A stretch of 64,000 nucleotides of DNA from Halomonas sp. GD1P12 (GTDB taxonomy: Bacteria > Pseudomonadota > Gammaproteobacteria > Pseudomonadales > Halomonadaceae): positions 3,224,001 to 3,288,000 of the forward strand of contig NZ_CP107007.1 of NCBI RefSeq assembly GCF_025725645.1, written 5' to 3'. Under the pieces are notes generated by a model. It was not told the DNA's origin, did no database searches, and worked only from the letters and a program-made list of their open reading frames with translations. The position numbers and the translations under genes were made by a program. Of the stretch, positions 10,138-21,100 are shown piece by piece (the first letter of the stretch is position 1; the number at the start of each line of letters is the position of its first letter).

Positions 10138-10884
10138 TCAGCCCATGAACTGACCGCCGTTGATATCGATATTGGCGCCGGTAATGAATCCCGACTGCTC
10201 ATCGGCTAAAAACGCCACCAGCCGGCCGATCTCCTCCGGCGTGCCGTAGCGCTTGACGGGAATGGTTTCACGAATCGCTTCGCGCACCTTCTCAGGGATC
10301 TCCATGATCATATCGGTGGCGATATAGCCCGGCGACACGGTGTTGACCGTGATGCCCTTGGTCGCGGTTTCCTGGGCCAGCGACATGGTCAACCCATGCA
10401 TACCTGCCTTCGCCGCGGCGTAATTGACCTGGCCGAACTGCCCCTTTCGCCCATTGATCGATGAAATATTGATGATGCGCCCGTAGCCCTGCTCGAGCAT
10501 TGGGTTGATCACGCTGCGGCAGGTGTTGAAGACGCTGTTGAGGTTGGTATCGATCACCTCGCTCCACTGCTCCCGGGCCATCTTCTTGAGCGTACCGTCG
10601 CGCGTGATACCGGCGCAATTGACCAACACGCTGATCGGGCCATGGGTATCGGCGATCTCTTGGGCGCCGTCCAGGCACGCCTGGTAATCCGAAAGATCGA
10701 CGCCGGAAAGCGCCATGTTGTCGAAGCCGTCGGCTTTTTGGCTCTCGAGCCACGTTTTTGCCTTCTCCGGGTTACGGTAACCGGCGACGACCAAATACCC
10801 CGCCTCGGCCAGCGACCGGCAAATGGCCGTGCCGATCCCGCCTGTTCCACCCGTCACCCACGCCACCTGGGGTTGATTAGCCAT
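10138..10884 (-). CDS. phaB: Acetoacetyl-CoA reductase (PhaB-type SDR)
   Basis: A 248-residue short-chain dehydrogenase that reduces acetoacetyl-CoA to (R)-3-hydroxybutyryl-CoA with NADPH, the second step of polyhydroxybutyrate synthesis. The TGGTGGIG nucleotide motif is at about residues 11-18, NCAGITRD at about 89-96, the catalytic Ser in ISSING, and the Tyr/Lys pair in YAAAKAG. The C-terminus ends in NGGQFMG, typical of PhaB rather than FabG. GGGAGGT lies upstream of the ATG. PHB storage is common in Halomonas. The roughly 290 bp upstream, up to the tRNA, should hold its promoter; I see no other gene there. Confidence 0.92.
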   Translation of the reverse strand: MANQPQVAWVTGGTGGIGTAICRSLAEAGYLVVAGYRNPEKAKTWLESQKADGFDNMALSGVDLSDYQACLDGAQEIADTHGPISVLVNCAGITRDGTLKKMAREQWSEVIDTNLNSVFNTCRSVINPMLEQGYGRIINISSINGRKGQFGQVNYAAAKAGMHGLTMSLAQETATKGITVNTVSPGYIATDMIMEIPEKVREAIRETIPVKRYGTPEEIGRLVAFLADEQSGFITGANIDINGGQFMG

Positions 10885-11173
10885 TGTTTACCTCCCTGAA
10901 ATGACAAATGACCTGCATCCGAGCCACACAAGACGTGGCGCAAGCCACTTCGGATTGGTGCCACCGCAAAGCGTTTGGCACGCACGTGTTGTTATCTTTT
11001 GCTCCTGCGCACCGAGCCGGTTTCATTGAAGTTGAGAAAGCCCGTTGCGTCATGGAAAGCATAGCGTTACTCCCCCAATGTTGCAGCACGATGAATCCAC
11101 GCATGGCGTATCGATTTATCGCACTCGATGATTGACTCCTCCTCAGACTTATGTAGAATACGCCTCACGTTGA

Positions 11174-11250
<77 letters not shown>

Positions 11251-11260
11251 ATATTTTGAA

Positions 11261-11294
11261 AGGCAGATCAGTTACTTACTGATCTGCCTTTTTT
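11261..11294 (+). terminator. Intrinsic terminator after tRNA-fMet
   Basis: A perfect 12-bp inverted repeat AGGCAGATCAGT / ACTGATCTGCCT with a 5-base loop, followed by a T tract. It ends the tRNA transcript and shields it from the island. Confidence 0.9.
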
Positions 11295-11413
11295 GTGCTT
11301 ATTTATTAGCTAACTTCCTGTGACATATATGTGACACATTAGCTTTTTCTCTTCCTCAGAAATTTTCCCCTACGACCTTTAGGCAACCGACTGCCCTATC
11401 GCTTTGTGCTTGT

Positions 11414-11584
11414 TTATTTTTCCTGGCCGTCATCAAATTCGAGCAAATCTCCTACCCCGCAGTTGAACAATTTGCATAGCTTATCCAGCGCGTCCAACTC
11501 AATGCGCTGAGCCGTTTCTTTGTAAAGCAGCTTGATGGTGTTGCGGTTCAAACCCGTTTCACGCGCCACATCAACGATCTTCAT
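11414..11584 (-). pseudogene. XRE/Cro-type helix-turn-helix regulator, 5' end split off by IS insertion
   Basis: The remaining frame encodes 56 residues beginning MKIVDVARETGLNRNTIK, a Cro/C1-type HTH, then LDALDKLCKLFNCGVGDLLEF, the C-terminal helices of small XRE regulators. The IS copy at 11589-12789 sits 4 bp upstream of this ATG. Removing the IS and one TTTT duplication joins it in frame to ATG ACG GCT TTT ACA GTT TTA AAA at 12813-12790, giving an N-terminus MTAFTVLK-MKIVD. So the gene was interrupted after codon 8, or its leader was removed. A shortened protein could still be made if the IS end supplies transcription. Confidence 0.65.
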
Positions 11585-11604
11585 TTTTTGTAAACATCCC
11601 GGTT

Positions 11605-12354
11605 TTAGTGGCATCGCTGATTAGAGTTTTCCACCTGTTGATGTTTCGCCAGGTATTCCCATGGTGTCAGGTCTTCCAGTGAATCGTGGGGACGCTCATC
11701 GTTGTATTCCGTCATCCAGGATTCTGTCAGTTCTCGGACTTCGGTGAGGTTCCGGAAGACATACATATTCAGGATCTCATCCCGATAAGTCCGATTGAAG
11801 CGCTCAACATACGAGTTCTGAGTTGGTGTGCCCCGCTTGATAAACGCCAGCTCAATACTGCGTTGCTCAGCCCAATCTGCCAGGGCAAGCGAAATGAATT
11901 CCGGGCCATTATCCATGCGTCGTTTGGTCGGGTAGCCTCGCCAGGCGATAATGCGTTCCAGAACCCGTATGACCCCTGGTGCTGGTAGATTCAGGTCAAT
12001 CTCGATAGCCAGCACCTCCCGGTTAAAGCCGTCCACCACATTAAACGTCCGGAACCGGCGACCACAGAACAGACTGTCGCTCATGCAATCCATCGACCAG
12101 CATCGATTAACGGTAGCTGGTACGCTCAATGGCGCCGGGGTTCGTGTCGGGAGCCGTTTCTTGCCCCGTCGTCGTTTATTCAGGTTGAGTGCACAATACA
12201 GCCGGTGGACCCGCTTGTGATTCCATCCATGCCCCAAGCGTCGCAGCGCCTTGAACAGTTTACTGAATCCGTAGGCGGGATAGCGGTGAGTGGCGCTTTG
12301 AAGCACTGTAATCACCGGTTCATCACGGAAAGTATTGGGCCGATACCGGTACAC
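11605..12354 (-). CDS. IS3-family transposase OrfB (integrase catalytic subunit), copy 1
   Basis: 249 residues from the first ATG. It has an HTH_21-like segment ([17 protein letters not shown]) followed by the rve integrase core: D in WSMDCMSD, D in RMDNGPEF, and E in NSYVERFN, the DDE triad. Functional transposase is normally made as an OrfAB fusion by -1 frameshifting. The OrfB frame continues upstream to about 12450, where an A-AAA-AAG slippery motif lies (reverse strand, 12456-12462). Identical to the copy 2 protein except at about two residues (E/Q and V/A). Confidence 0.9.
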   Translation of the reverse strand: MYRYRPNTFRDEPVITVLQSATHRYPAYGFSKLFKALRRLGHGWNHKRVHRLYCALNLNKRRRGKKRLPTRTPAPLSVPATVNRCWSMDCMSDSLFCGRRFRTFNVVDGFNREVLAIEIDLNLPAPGVIRVLERIIAWRGYPTKRRMDNGPEFISLALADWAEQRSIELAFIKRGTPTQNSYVERFNRTYRDEILNMYVFRNLTEVRELTESWMTEYNDERPHDSLEDLTPWEYLAKHQQVENSNQRCH

Positions 12355-12421
12355 AGAGTCACTGATGCCAGCGATTCGACAGGCTCTGCGGATGCTGACA
12401 CCATGCGCCTGCTTGAGGTAA

Positions 12422-12715
12422 TCAACCCATTCTCGTCGAACGGCTGGCTTTACAGCTTTTTTCGATCACATCCTTCAGCAACTTGTGATCCAGACTCAGC
12501 TCGGCATACCTCTGCTTCAGCCGGCGGTTTTCTTCTTCAAGCTCCTTGAGACGCTTCACATCAGAGGCTTCCATGCCGCAGTATTTAGACTTCCAGTTGT
12601 AGTAGCTCGCCTCGGAAATGCCGTACTCACGGCAGACTTCCTTGACCAGTCGACCGCTCTCAACCTCCTTCAGAATTTTGACGATTTGTGACTCGCTGTA
12701 CCGTGATTTCTTCAT
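12422..12715 (-). CDS. IS3-family transposase OrfA, copy 1
   Basis: 97 residues from MKKSRYSESQIVK. An HTH_Tnp_1 fold (IVKILKEVESGRLVKEVCREYGISEASYYNWK) is followed by a leucine-zipper-like coiled coil (LKELEEENRRLKQRYAELSLDHKLLKDVI), characteristic of the IS407 group. The start was chosen for its GGAG ribosome site; an ATG 21 bases upstream is in frame. It ends just past the slippery A6G run used for -1 frameshifting into OrfB. Confidence 0.9.
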   Translation of the reverse strand: MKKSRYSESQIVKILKEVESGRLVKEVCREYGISEASYYNWKSKYCGMEASDVKRLKELEEENRRLKQRYAELSLDHKLLKDVIEKSCKASRSTRMG

Positions 12716-12852
12716 GTCGCTCTCCATTTGCCTCATTGTAGGCCGGAGAACTCTAATGACGCATGTACCGATTTTAGGGGATGGTTACATTTTAAAACTG
12801 TAAAAGCCGTCATAATTACTTGTGGTGGTTTTTTTCATCAGGAGTAAATTCT

Positions 12853-13071
12853 ATGACCACTCCAAGTGAGCGCACACGCGCCATTATCCAAACTCACAAA
12901 TTCCTGGCCGAACTTAGCCAGAGTAGACACCTTCCTGAAGGCGTACGCGTAGAAGCAAAGAGACTATTGCGGCACTATCCCTCAGAGCGAGAAATATTAG
13001 AAGCTGCCCGTGTCGAGCAGCATTTGTCTGAGGGAACAATTTTTCAGCCTGTATTTAATGCGACTTATTAA
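12853..13071 (+). CDS. BPSL0761 family small protein
   Basis: A 72-residue soluble protein. The N-terminus MTTPSERTRAIIQTHKFL and the LRHYPSEREI segment match the small BPSL0761 family, known from proteobacterial accessory regions and of unknown function. CAGGAG lies 8 bases upstream of the ATG. It converges on the UvrD-type helicase, overlapping it by 4 bp at the stop. Lying just inside the left IS, it marks the island edge; any role in the defence locus is unknown. Confidence 0.75.
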   Translation: MTTPSERTRAIIQTHKFLAELSQSRHLPEGVRVEAKRLLRHYPSEREILEAARVEQHLSEGTIFQPVFNATY

Positions 13072-15197
13072 AACCCTGCGCTAAACCACTCACTCATTTG
13101 CTCATAACCATATACAAAGGCCAGTTTTCGTGCGCGCGTAAGGCTGACATACACCAAAGCCCGCTCTTCGTTCTCTCGCTGGCGGCGGGTAACAGCATCT
13201 GCGGCAGCGCTCATTACAAAATCGAGCGGAAGTAGTCCACGATTAACCGAGGCGATGAATACAGCATCAAACTCAAGGCCTTTTACTCGGTGCATAGTGG
13301 CAAGGTTAAGCGCACCATCTGGCGTGCGCGTGCTACGACCGTCCAATAAATGACATCGCTGTTGACGACTTTCCAACGCATGCTTTAGTTCTGTGACCTC
13401 TTTACGCGTTCGCGCAATCACACAGCAGGTCTCTGGCGCTAACGTGTTGCCCTCCATAGACGCTAATATCGCCTCAGCTTGCTCGTCCATGCTATCGAAG
13501 CAGCGTATTTCTGGCGCAGGGCCGTGCATCAAAGAGTGATAAAACGCCTGAGTATCTTCACCGCCATCTAAGTCATCAACAGCCACGCCTTCCAACACGC
13601 TCACCGCCAGTTGACGCGTCTCATCGGTGGTGCGGTAATTCACTTTTAACCGCGCACTGCGGCCGCGAATATTAATACCGCACTGGCCCAGTACAACTTT
13701 GTTTTTACCGTAAATACGCTGATGCCCGTCACCTACCATAAACAGGTCGTTTTTTCCTTCAGGCACTAAAGCCCTCAGTAGCATAAACGCCTGAGTGCCC
13801 ATATCCTGCGCCTCATCAACAATGACGGAGCTGATGGATGGCCGCAGGTCAGGGTTCGCTTCCAAGAGCTTGCGAGCATCACGATAAGCGTCATCTGCTT
13901 CTTTAAGATGATTACTGGCCAATAGATGACGATAGCGCTCAAAGACAGGCCAAATTTCCACGCGTTGCTGGCGGTTTAAGCGCGTACCACGCCCTAGGCG
14001 CGACGCTTTTTTATAGGCATCAAGCGTCGTGACAGACTGGGGCTGAACCACTCTAGACCACTCTTCTTTAAAAAATGCCAGCGTCAGATCAGAGCTGGCA
14101 GGCTTCTCGGAATAAGCGTCATTCCACAGTCTGTTTTCTTCTTTAGCGTCCATCAGCAAACCGTAGTCGTAGCCTAGCTTTTTGAGAAAGCTCACCACCC
14201 AGGCATCAAGATTGACGACTTCAACGCGCTTCAATACGTCCTGAGAGCATATTTTATTTAGGTTCTGCTGAATATCAGTCGCTAAATTGCGGGTAAACGT
14301 GGTGAATAGCACATGGCTTTCACTGGCTTCCGACTGCTCCACAAGCCGTTCTGCTAACCACTTAGCACGGTGCATCGCCACCACCGTTTTGCCAGTACCC
14401 GCCCCACCTAACACACGTACAGGGCCATTTTTATCGCCATTCGCTAAGCGACGCTGGGCGGGATGTAAAAAGACGCGCCATTTCTCCAGCGACTGGTTAA
14501 GCACTTCTTGCAGCGCCTGCTCATTCTCTGCCACTGCAAAGTGCGCCCGAGACTCAGGACGTGCTAGCGCAGCACTAAAGTCGTCCGTATCCACGCTGTC
14601 AGGTGCTGCAGGCACGGTTTCTTGATACGCCTCTTCAAAACTCGCTCCGGCCATTAACATAAACAGCCCCTCATAAGCATCGGGCGGAAGCTGATCGTTA
14701 ACGCGGGCAGTCTCAAGGTCTGCTTCAATTTTCATGCTACGTATTAGCGGGATTGTTTCTTCCGGCACACCTAGCTGCATTAATTGCCGGTCACGGATAG
14801 CATCAAATAAGCCAGCCGCCACCGGCGCTGCAGGCTGATGAGCAGGCGGCTCTAATACCCCCTCCTCCACCGTAAACATCTGCAAGCTACCAGTATTGGG
14901 GTTCACTTCTACCTTGCGCTTTGACGCCCACGTATACGCCGGTTCGTGGTGGTCTACATACAGCATCAGATAAAGGTTTTCTTTTTCAGCAGCAGCCAAA
15001 ATTATGCGTACATCTTGATTGGCACGTATGGAACGCAGCTTGTTATCTTTAAAAGCGGTCAGGCGTTCATAATGCAACCCACCATGCTGAGGGTCTTGCT
15101 GAAACAGCATCACTGCTTTGTTTGCCTGGCTCTGCTCGTTAGGTGTGAGCTTTAGCAAGCTTTCAAAATACTTTTCAGAGAAGGCTACGCTGACCAT
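13068..15197 (-). CDS. UvrD/Rep-type superfamily 1 helicase with RelE/ParE-like N-terminal domain
   Basis: A 709-residue predicted 3'-5' DNA helicase. Residues 1 to about 95 resemble a RelE/YafQ-type toxin fold (VAFSEKYFESLLKLTPNEQ..., LRSIRANQDVRIIL, LYVDHHEPAYTWA). The helicase follows: Walker A GGAGTGKT near 262-269, Walker B VIVDEAQDMG, motif IV KVNYRTTDETR, motif V TMHRVKGLEFDAVF and motif VI LVYVSLTRARK. The start at 15197 is favoured by an AGGAG site 7 bases upstream; it lies one base after the upstream helicase stop, so the two are co-translated. It is the last gene of the leftward defence block. Whether the toxin-like domain is catalytic or only a binding module is unknown. Confidence 0.85.
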   Translation of the reverse strand: MVSVAFSEKYFESLLKLTPNEQSQANKAVMLFQQDPQHGGLHYERLTAFKDNKLRSIRANQDVRIILAAAEKENLYLMLYVDHHEPAYTWASKRKVEVNPNTGSLQMFTVEEGVLEPPAHQPAAPVAAGLFDAIRDRQLMQLGVPEETIPLIRSMKIEADLETARVNDQLPPDAYEGLFMLMAGASFEEAYQETVPAAPDSVDTDDFSAALARPESRAHFAVAENEQALQEVLNQSLEKWRVFLHPAQRRLANGDKNGPVRVLGGAGTGKTVVAMHRAKWLAERLVEQSEASESHVLFTTFTRNLATDIQQNLNKICSQDVLKRVEVVNLDAWVVSFLKKLGYDYGLLMDAKEENRLWNDAYSEKPASSDLTLAFFKEEWSRVVQPQSVTTLDAYKKASRLGRGTRLNRQQRVEIWPVFERYRHLLASNHLKEADDAYRDARKLLEANPDLRPSISSVIVDEAQDMGTQAFMLLRALVPEGKNDLFMVGDGHQRIYGKNKVVLGQCGINIRGRSARLKVNYRTTDETRQLAVSVLEGVAVDDLDGGEDTQAFYHSLMHGPAPEIRCFDSMDEQAEAILASMEGNTLAPETCCVIARTRKEVTELKHALESRQQRCHLLDGRSTRTPDGALNLATMHRVKGLEFDAVFIASVNRGLLPLDFVMSAAADAVTRRQRENEERALVYVSLTRARKLAFVYGYEQMSEWFSAGF

Positions 15198-15198
15198 T

Positions 15199-18100
15199 TC
15201 AAGCTCCTGAGTCCAATTCAAGTAAGGTGGCTGCCAACGCATCGGCAGACGTGCAAATATGCCAACCCTCCGCTTCCAAGTAAGGCCTTGCAGCGGCTTG
15301 ATCTTCTAGTTCTTCTAACAGCAGTGCGACCTTGTAAACGTCAAATTGCAACTCTACCTCCCCCACTACCTCATCGAACTCTCCGGCTGTTAGCTCCTCT
15401 GCGACTCTCGCCTGCGCTGGCCATACGATATTGTGGCTTTTGAGGGCGGTTGCGAGGGGCTCATCTAGCAGCGTGAACCATTCAGGGTACTGGCAGGAAG
15501 AAGCATCCGCTGAAGATAGCTGCTGTGGTGGCCAAAGTAGGCCCGCAGCGATACCACTGTTTTTTGATTCTGGCATCCATGCGTAGAACACTGGCAAGAA
15601 CTGCAGAAAATTAAACGCTGTCCACAATCGCTGCCACTGATACCGGGCAGCCTCTTCACTGCTGTTGTGCATATCATAACCAAGCGTCACCAAGGCACTG
15701 GCTACATCTGCTGACGTTAACAGTGTTTTCGCTGCCACCACCTCCAGCGTTAGCGTGGCTGGGCCGGACTGATCTAACAGCGTTACACTGCCTGCTAGCG
15801 CGACTGGCTCAGGTGTTAAATCAGTAAACGAAGCAGGTAGCCCACTTAGGTTATCTTGTACCTGCTGTTTAATAGCAGGGTCAGCCAGGGATTTACCAGG
15901 CAAACACTGGAATAGAAACAGTAATGCCTGCTTCGCTAGGGCATCCATATTCTGTTCACAAAGGAAATGCAGCAGTAGCTCGAAAGTCGTTTGACTCAAA
16001 TGTTCAGCAGCATTGCTAACCCCCGCCACCTTGGCCAGCCCCGCTATCGCTTGATGATTATGCTCAGGAGAGGTCATTCCTGCCGGTAGGGGTACATCCA
16101 TCGCTTTATCGCCCAGAACGCTATTGATGTCGTACCAATTTAGCGACCACACCACAAAACCAGCATGAATCAGCGCTTGGCGTTTAAGCAGGTCATTGCT
16201 AACAGCGTGAACATGGTATTGGTAGCCATCCAGGAAAATAGCCACCGGCGCGAGCTCGCTACGCACGGGCCACATCACAAAATCTGGGCGGCTAGCAAAC
16301 TGAACGCCTTCCGCAGCCCCCAGATCTACCTGCGGTTCCAGCTCATAGCCCACCTCGCCAATGGTTAACCGATAACCATGCTTACCACGCACCACATCCT
16401 GAGATACTCGCACCTTGCGCTCAGCTACGCAGGGCGCACCGGAAAAACGCGCCAGAGCTTCTGGGAAACGCGCTTCTAGTTCACTATCTATCCATGGGTT
16501 GCCACCCAAAGCACTCAAAGACTCTTCGTTTTTAACCCACTGATGGCCGCCTTTCACAATATCCTTTAGCATTTCCAGCGCCAGCGCTTTACTGGTACTT
16601 TCCATGCCATAGGCATTGCGATACTCCAGCAAACAGCGGTAACAGCCATCCATCGTGTTGTCGTAACAGTCACAGCGCTCCATGACTTCATAAGCCATCT
16701 GAAACACCGCCTGCATGTTGTCCGCTCGGCTTAGCAGCTCATGTAAATAGCCCGTACCGCCAGGCACTGAGTCATACAGCACAATAAAGTGCCGACGCTC
16801 ATCAGTTTCCCCTATCGGCTCGCTTTGGTACGCCACCCGCAAGTGGTCAACTTTGCCTCCAAAACGACGTTTTAAACCCAGCTGTAGCGCCGCCACAAAG
16901 GAGTTCACCTGCTCCTCTGTTCCTCCTGTTGCCAACCTGGGAAGCAAAATACGCAAACCTTCCGAGGTAAAACGCCGGTAAAGATATAAGCAATTTTCGA
17001 TACCGCTATCTTCTTTACCGCTCGCTAATTTTTTAGGGCCACGGGAATAACGGCACGATTTTAGATGCTCAGCCTCTTTTTTACCGGCCGCTGCCGCTTT
17101 GGTTTGTACCGAGCCGCACTCTCGGCAAATTGGAAAACCAGCCCGCTGGATATGCTCACCAGCCACATCAAAATACATCTCCTCGCCTTCTCGTCGGCCA
17201 AAATTCACCTCCAAGAAGTTAGCCGCCCGGATGAACTCAAAACCAAAGGGCTTATCTTTATCATCCAACACCCAAGTAATCGCAATATCTGACGGTGCAA
17301 AGTCAATTAACATCTGTTTATTGAAAAACACCGGCTCGCGATCATCAGAACGGTCATCCAACTGGGCATCTTTAGCATTGGTGAACGCATATACCTGAGT
17401 CATTTTCAGCATTTTGGTACGAGCGCTTTGGTCACCCCACTGAGTAGTGTGGCAACGGGGACAGGTTTTACTGTTAAACCCTGCACTAGGATCATCCGCC
17501 GGGGCGGAGTAGTGGCAGCGGGGGCAGAAACGCCAATCTTGAATATTACGCCCCTTAGCCGTTTCTACGCGGCTTACCGTAACTCGGCGGTTACCCGCAT
17601 AAAATACCGACTCAGGCGCCAGCTCTGTGAGTGCCGCCTGGGCAGGTCGCTGGTACTCATATTCACGCTTGATGAACTCACGCTCGGCGCCGCTGGCGGC
17701 GACAGCTTTATCAGAGCGAAAAATCACCGAGTGAAGCGTTGCACCCTCCTCAGGAAACGCATAATTCGGCAACAAGCCTTCATCGGTAAAGAAATTCAGC
17801 GTTTCGCGCTTATTCATACGGATACGCATACCCCGGTAGCCGGCTGCTTCCCGCTCTAACTCCACTATTTCTGCTTGGGTATGCTCGTCTTGGGGCTGCT
17901 TACGCAGTTTTTCCAACTGCTTATCCAACTCTTTAATGGTATCGGCCATTCGCTGGCGCTCATCAGCGACGACTCTGAGCCGATTCAACACATAGAGCCG
18001 CAGGTGGTCTTCACTATGCTGCGGGCCACCAAACAAGTATTGGCGCAAGAGTTCTTGGTCTTCATCGCTTAATTCAGTTGCCACATGCCTGACAAAACCA

Positions 18101-21100
18101 TCCCACACCTCCTGCATGTTGTGCTCAATAAAGTTCAACAGTGTGTACGGGAAACGATCTTGCTGTGTCTTCTCGACGGCATCCAAGACTGGCTGCATCC
18201 CCGAAGGCACGACATTTTCCCCTTTTGCCCCGCGCGTCCAGCAGTCCATCGCGTAAGCTAACAGCTGGCGGCGCAAAACATGGCGCGCTTTTAAGAAAAC
18301 CGCAGGGGGTTCAACAGGAGTATCCAACATTCGGCTTGGGTCGGCATAAAACACCAAGTCGTGAGGGCGGCCATTCGCCACGGTCAATACAAATGAATTG
18401 CCATCCCGGCGTCCCCCACGGCCTACCCGCTGCAAATAATTGGCTTGCGCAGGCGGCACTGAACACAGCAAAACGCTGGAAAGATCGCCAATATCAATCC
18501 CCATTTCAAGCGTTGGCGTCGCGGAAAGCAGGTTATATTCCCAGGGCTTATCGCCTTTGATAAAGCTGTTTTCTACCCGAGTGCGGTCACTGCTGGCCAG
18601 CAGGCCGGTATGCTCATGGGCAATTACCCGATGAATTTCACCATGCCGGAAAAGCGTGCGATAGAGCGAATCACGCAGCGGCCGCGTATGCTCGTATACA
18701 CGCCGCGGGTCAGACGCATTAAGCAGTGGCAACCCTAACCAAAGAGCCGCATGATCTGCGGGCACATGCAAAAGCCGGTACCCTGGGCATTCGACTGCTT
18801 GGATATTGCATGTAATTGCCAGCTGCTCGGGGTTTAATGCCCATAGCGTCACACCACGCTCATTGTGCTCTTGCTGCACAAGCCCCGTCGCGCAGAGCGA
18901 ATCCAACGCAGCCACTATCACTTGCTCACGCTGTTTTTTGTCAACAAGTGCATCGGGGTTTAAGCATGCTAACCAACGCTCGTACCATGAAGGCACGTTT
19001 GTGCTATGGGAGAGCGGCTCGTACCCTTCACCGTTCGCAGTAGCTGGATATTGAGGCCTTGGCGAGCCAGGCCCCAAAGGAGGCACATAGTTCAAAAACT
19101 TGAGCAAATACGCCGTGCCCGACTTTTCACGGTAATAGCGTAAATCCTCCAAGCCGACAGCCCCCAGCGCCACCAGGTGCTGCATCAAGCCCATCATTAA
19201 ACCCACCGCCGCCGCACGGTCGATTCGATAGCCCAAGGTATTATCAGCCACTTCAGCCCAGTGAGCAGCCGCTTGCTCAATCGGTGCTAACGGCCAATCT
19301 AGCGCCGCGATACCGAGCCGATTAAGCGACCGCCCCACCTGAGCGCGCCAAGCCAAATCTTCCAATAGCTGCCACAACATACGCTGACGAATTAGCGGTA
19401 GCAGACGCTCTGGCGACTTCACCTCACCGGTTTGCTCGAAGTGCTCAAAATCAGCGCTAAAGCGCTGATCGGGGGGCATAAACTCGCGTAGATAATAAGG
19501 CAGTGTTAGCCGCCCTTGTTGCTCAGCATGGTTCAGCCAGAACGCTTCAAACTGCTCTGGCAGCTGCAAAATAGGTAACGGCTCAGGTTGGCTTTCCAGC
19601 AATTGGGTAAGCGCCATTCGCACATTATTTTGCCAGGTACGCGCCGCGAAGAACCCTGCGCGATGGGTGGCATCCTGCACCGAATCGCTGAACGTTAGCA
19701 GCTTACGGTCATCATTATCACGGCTGCTGAACAACTGATGAATCGCCACCGCGCTAAGGCTAGCCGCCCGTGCCCCAAACACAACCAGCGACGACTTGGC
19801 CGCACAGTAGGGGCAGTCGTGCTCATGAACCACACGATTGACCGTGCCACGGGTGACCTCCTTCAGCTGATGAGGTTTGCTCACCCGCACTAACGCTTCA
19901 TTACCTGCCTGGCACCCTTTACATGCACCGGCACAGCCCGCCGCTGCTGTTTTGCCGCATTGGCGGCACACCTTAAAATCATGCAGCACCTTGCCTGCAG
20001 GTGACTGCTTTTCACCTTGCTGCCACGGCAGCAGCAACGTGGTTTCTGCATGGTGGCTAAAGAAGCTGGAATAAATGGCCTGAAGCGCCGTTTCCACCAC
20101 ATCGTCTGTTACAGCGCCTCCCTCCATTCGGGTTAACCACGCAGTACCATGACACTCGCGGCACTGCACCAACGGCAAGCGCACCTGAGGTTGATCTTTA
20201 GGCGGCTGGTCGTCACCAAACGATAACAGTGGCGGGTATTCCGACACCTGTTCATATTTTTCAGGCGCCTCCCTTTCTGAAATGGAGGTAGCAGCCGCCA
20301 CCTCAGGCTCACGCAGCGTACCCACAATCCGCCGTAGCTCCCGCGACCACAGCTGCATACGCAGTTGCACAAAGGGCCGCCCAACCTGATCTCTCGCATG
20401 GGCCACTAACGATAGCAGCGCCAACAATGCCTGTGCAGGCTGTCGGGCAAAACGCTGCGGTACTTGAGCTGCCAACTTGCTTACCAGCTCATGAAAGGCA
20501 GGGGTACCGGTGCCCAGCTTTATTTGACGCAGCAAGTTGGCAAGCTGACCATGCTGTTTTAATTCACTCCCTAATATTCTGCGCCCTAACTCGGCAGATA
20601 ATGCCTCTTCAGGCGCTTTACTGAAAAACAGTTGATACGCAGTATGCAAATACGCATCCAGCCCCTCTTGCAGGGCCGCCTGCAGCTCTTCCGGGCCAAT
20701 GTCGGGGTTCAGGTTCAAAAACGCGATGTTCTCCAAAAACTCGGTATCGCTCATACGCTGCTCCGCAATCACCGAGTCACGCCCAAACGGGCTGGAGAAG
20801 ATATCCCCCGCGTAAGAGAGCAGGCCTTTCGCACTATCACCACCACCTAGCGTGGCGGATGTACCCACACAAATGAGCTGCTCGGGCTGCATACCGAAGC
20901 GAGCACGTAAACGGCGGATCAACAAAGAGAGGTCTGTCCCTTGGGCGCCATCAAAGGTATGTAACTCATCCACCACTAAATAGCGCAGCGTATCAGGCCC
21001 ATTGTGTGCCCATAACGCCTGATCTTTGGGACGCATCAGCAGGTAGTCCAACATTTTATAGTTGGTAAGCAGGACATCAGGCGGGCTGTTGCGCAGGGTG

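Larger units (their letters stand above)
11589..12789 (-). mobile_element. IS3-family (IS407-group-like) insertion sequence, copy 1
   Basis: A 1201-bp element with ends TGTAAACATCCC and (reverse) TGTAACCATCCC, an imperfect inverted repeat matching at 11 of 12 bases. The 4 bases on each side are TTTT, consistent with the 4-bp target duplication of the IS407 group, although the homopolymer makes this weak. It encodes orfA and orfB in overlapping frames. It differs from copy 2 at 36457-37657 at only two positions I could spot, so the two moved or were homogenised recently. It interrupts the small XRE gene. Confidence 0.93.

Noticed and set aside
10908..11135. 75-codon frame in the phaB-tRNA gap
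   Set aside because: No ribosome site, no family resemblance, and an equally long frame on the other strand; likely non-coding promoter DNA.
11319..11336. TGTGACA repeat pair as a CRP site
   Set aside because: The two halves are direct, not inverted, and the spacing does not fit TGTGA-N6-TCACA.
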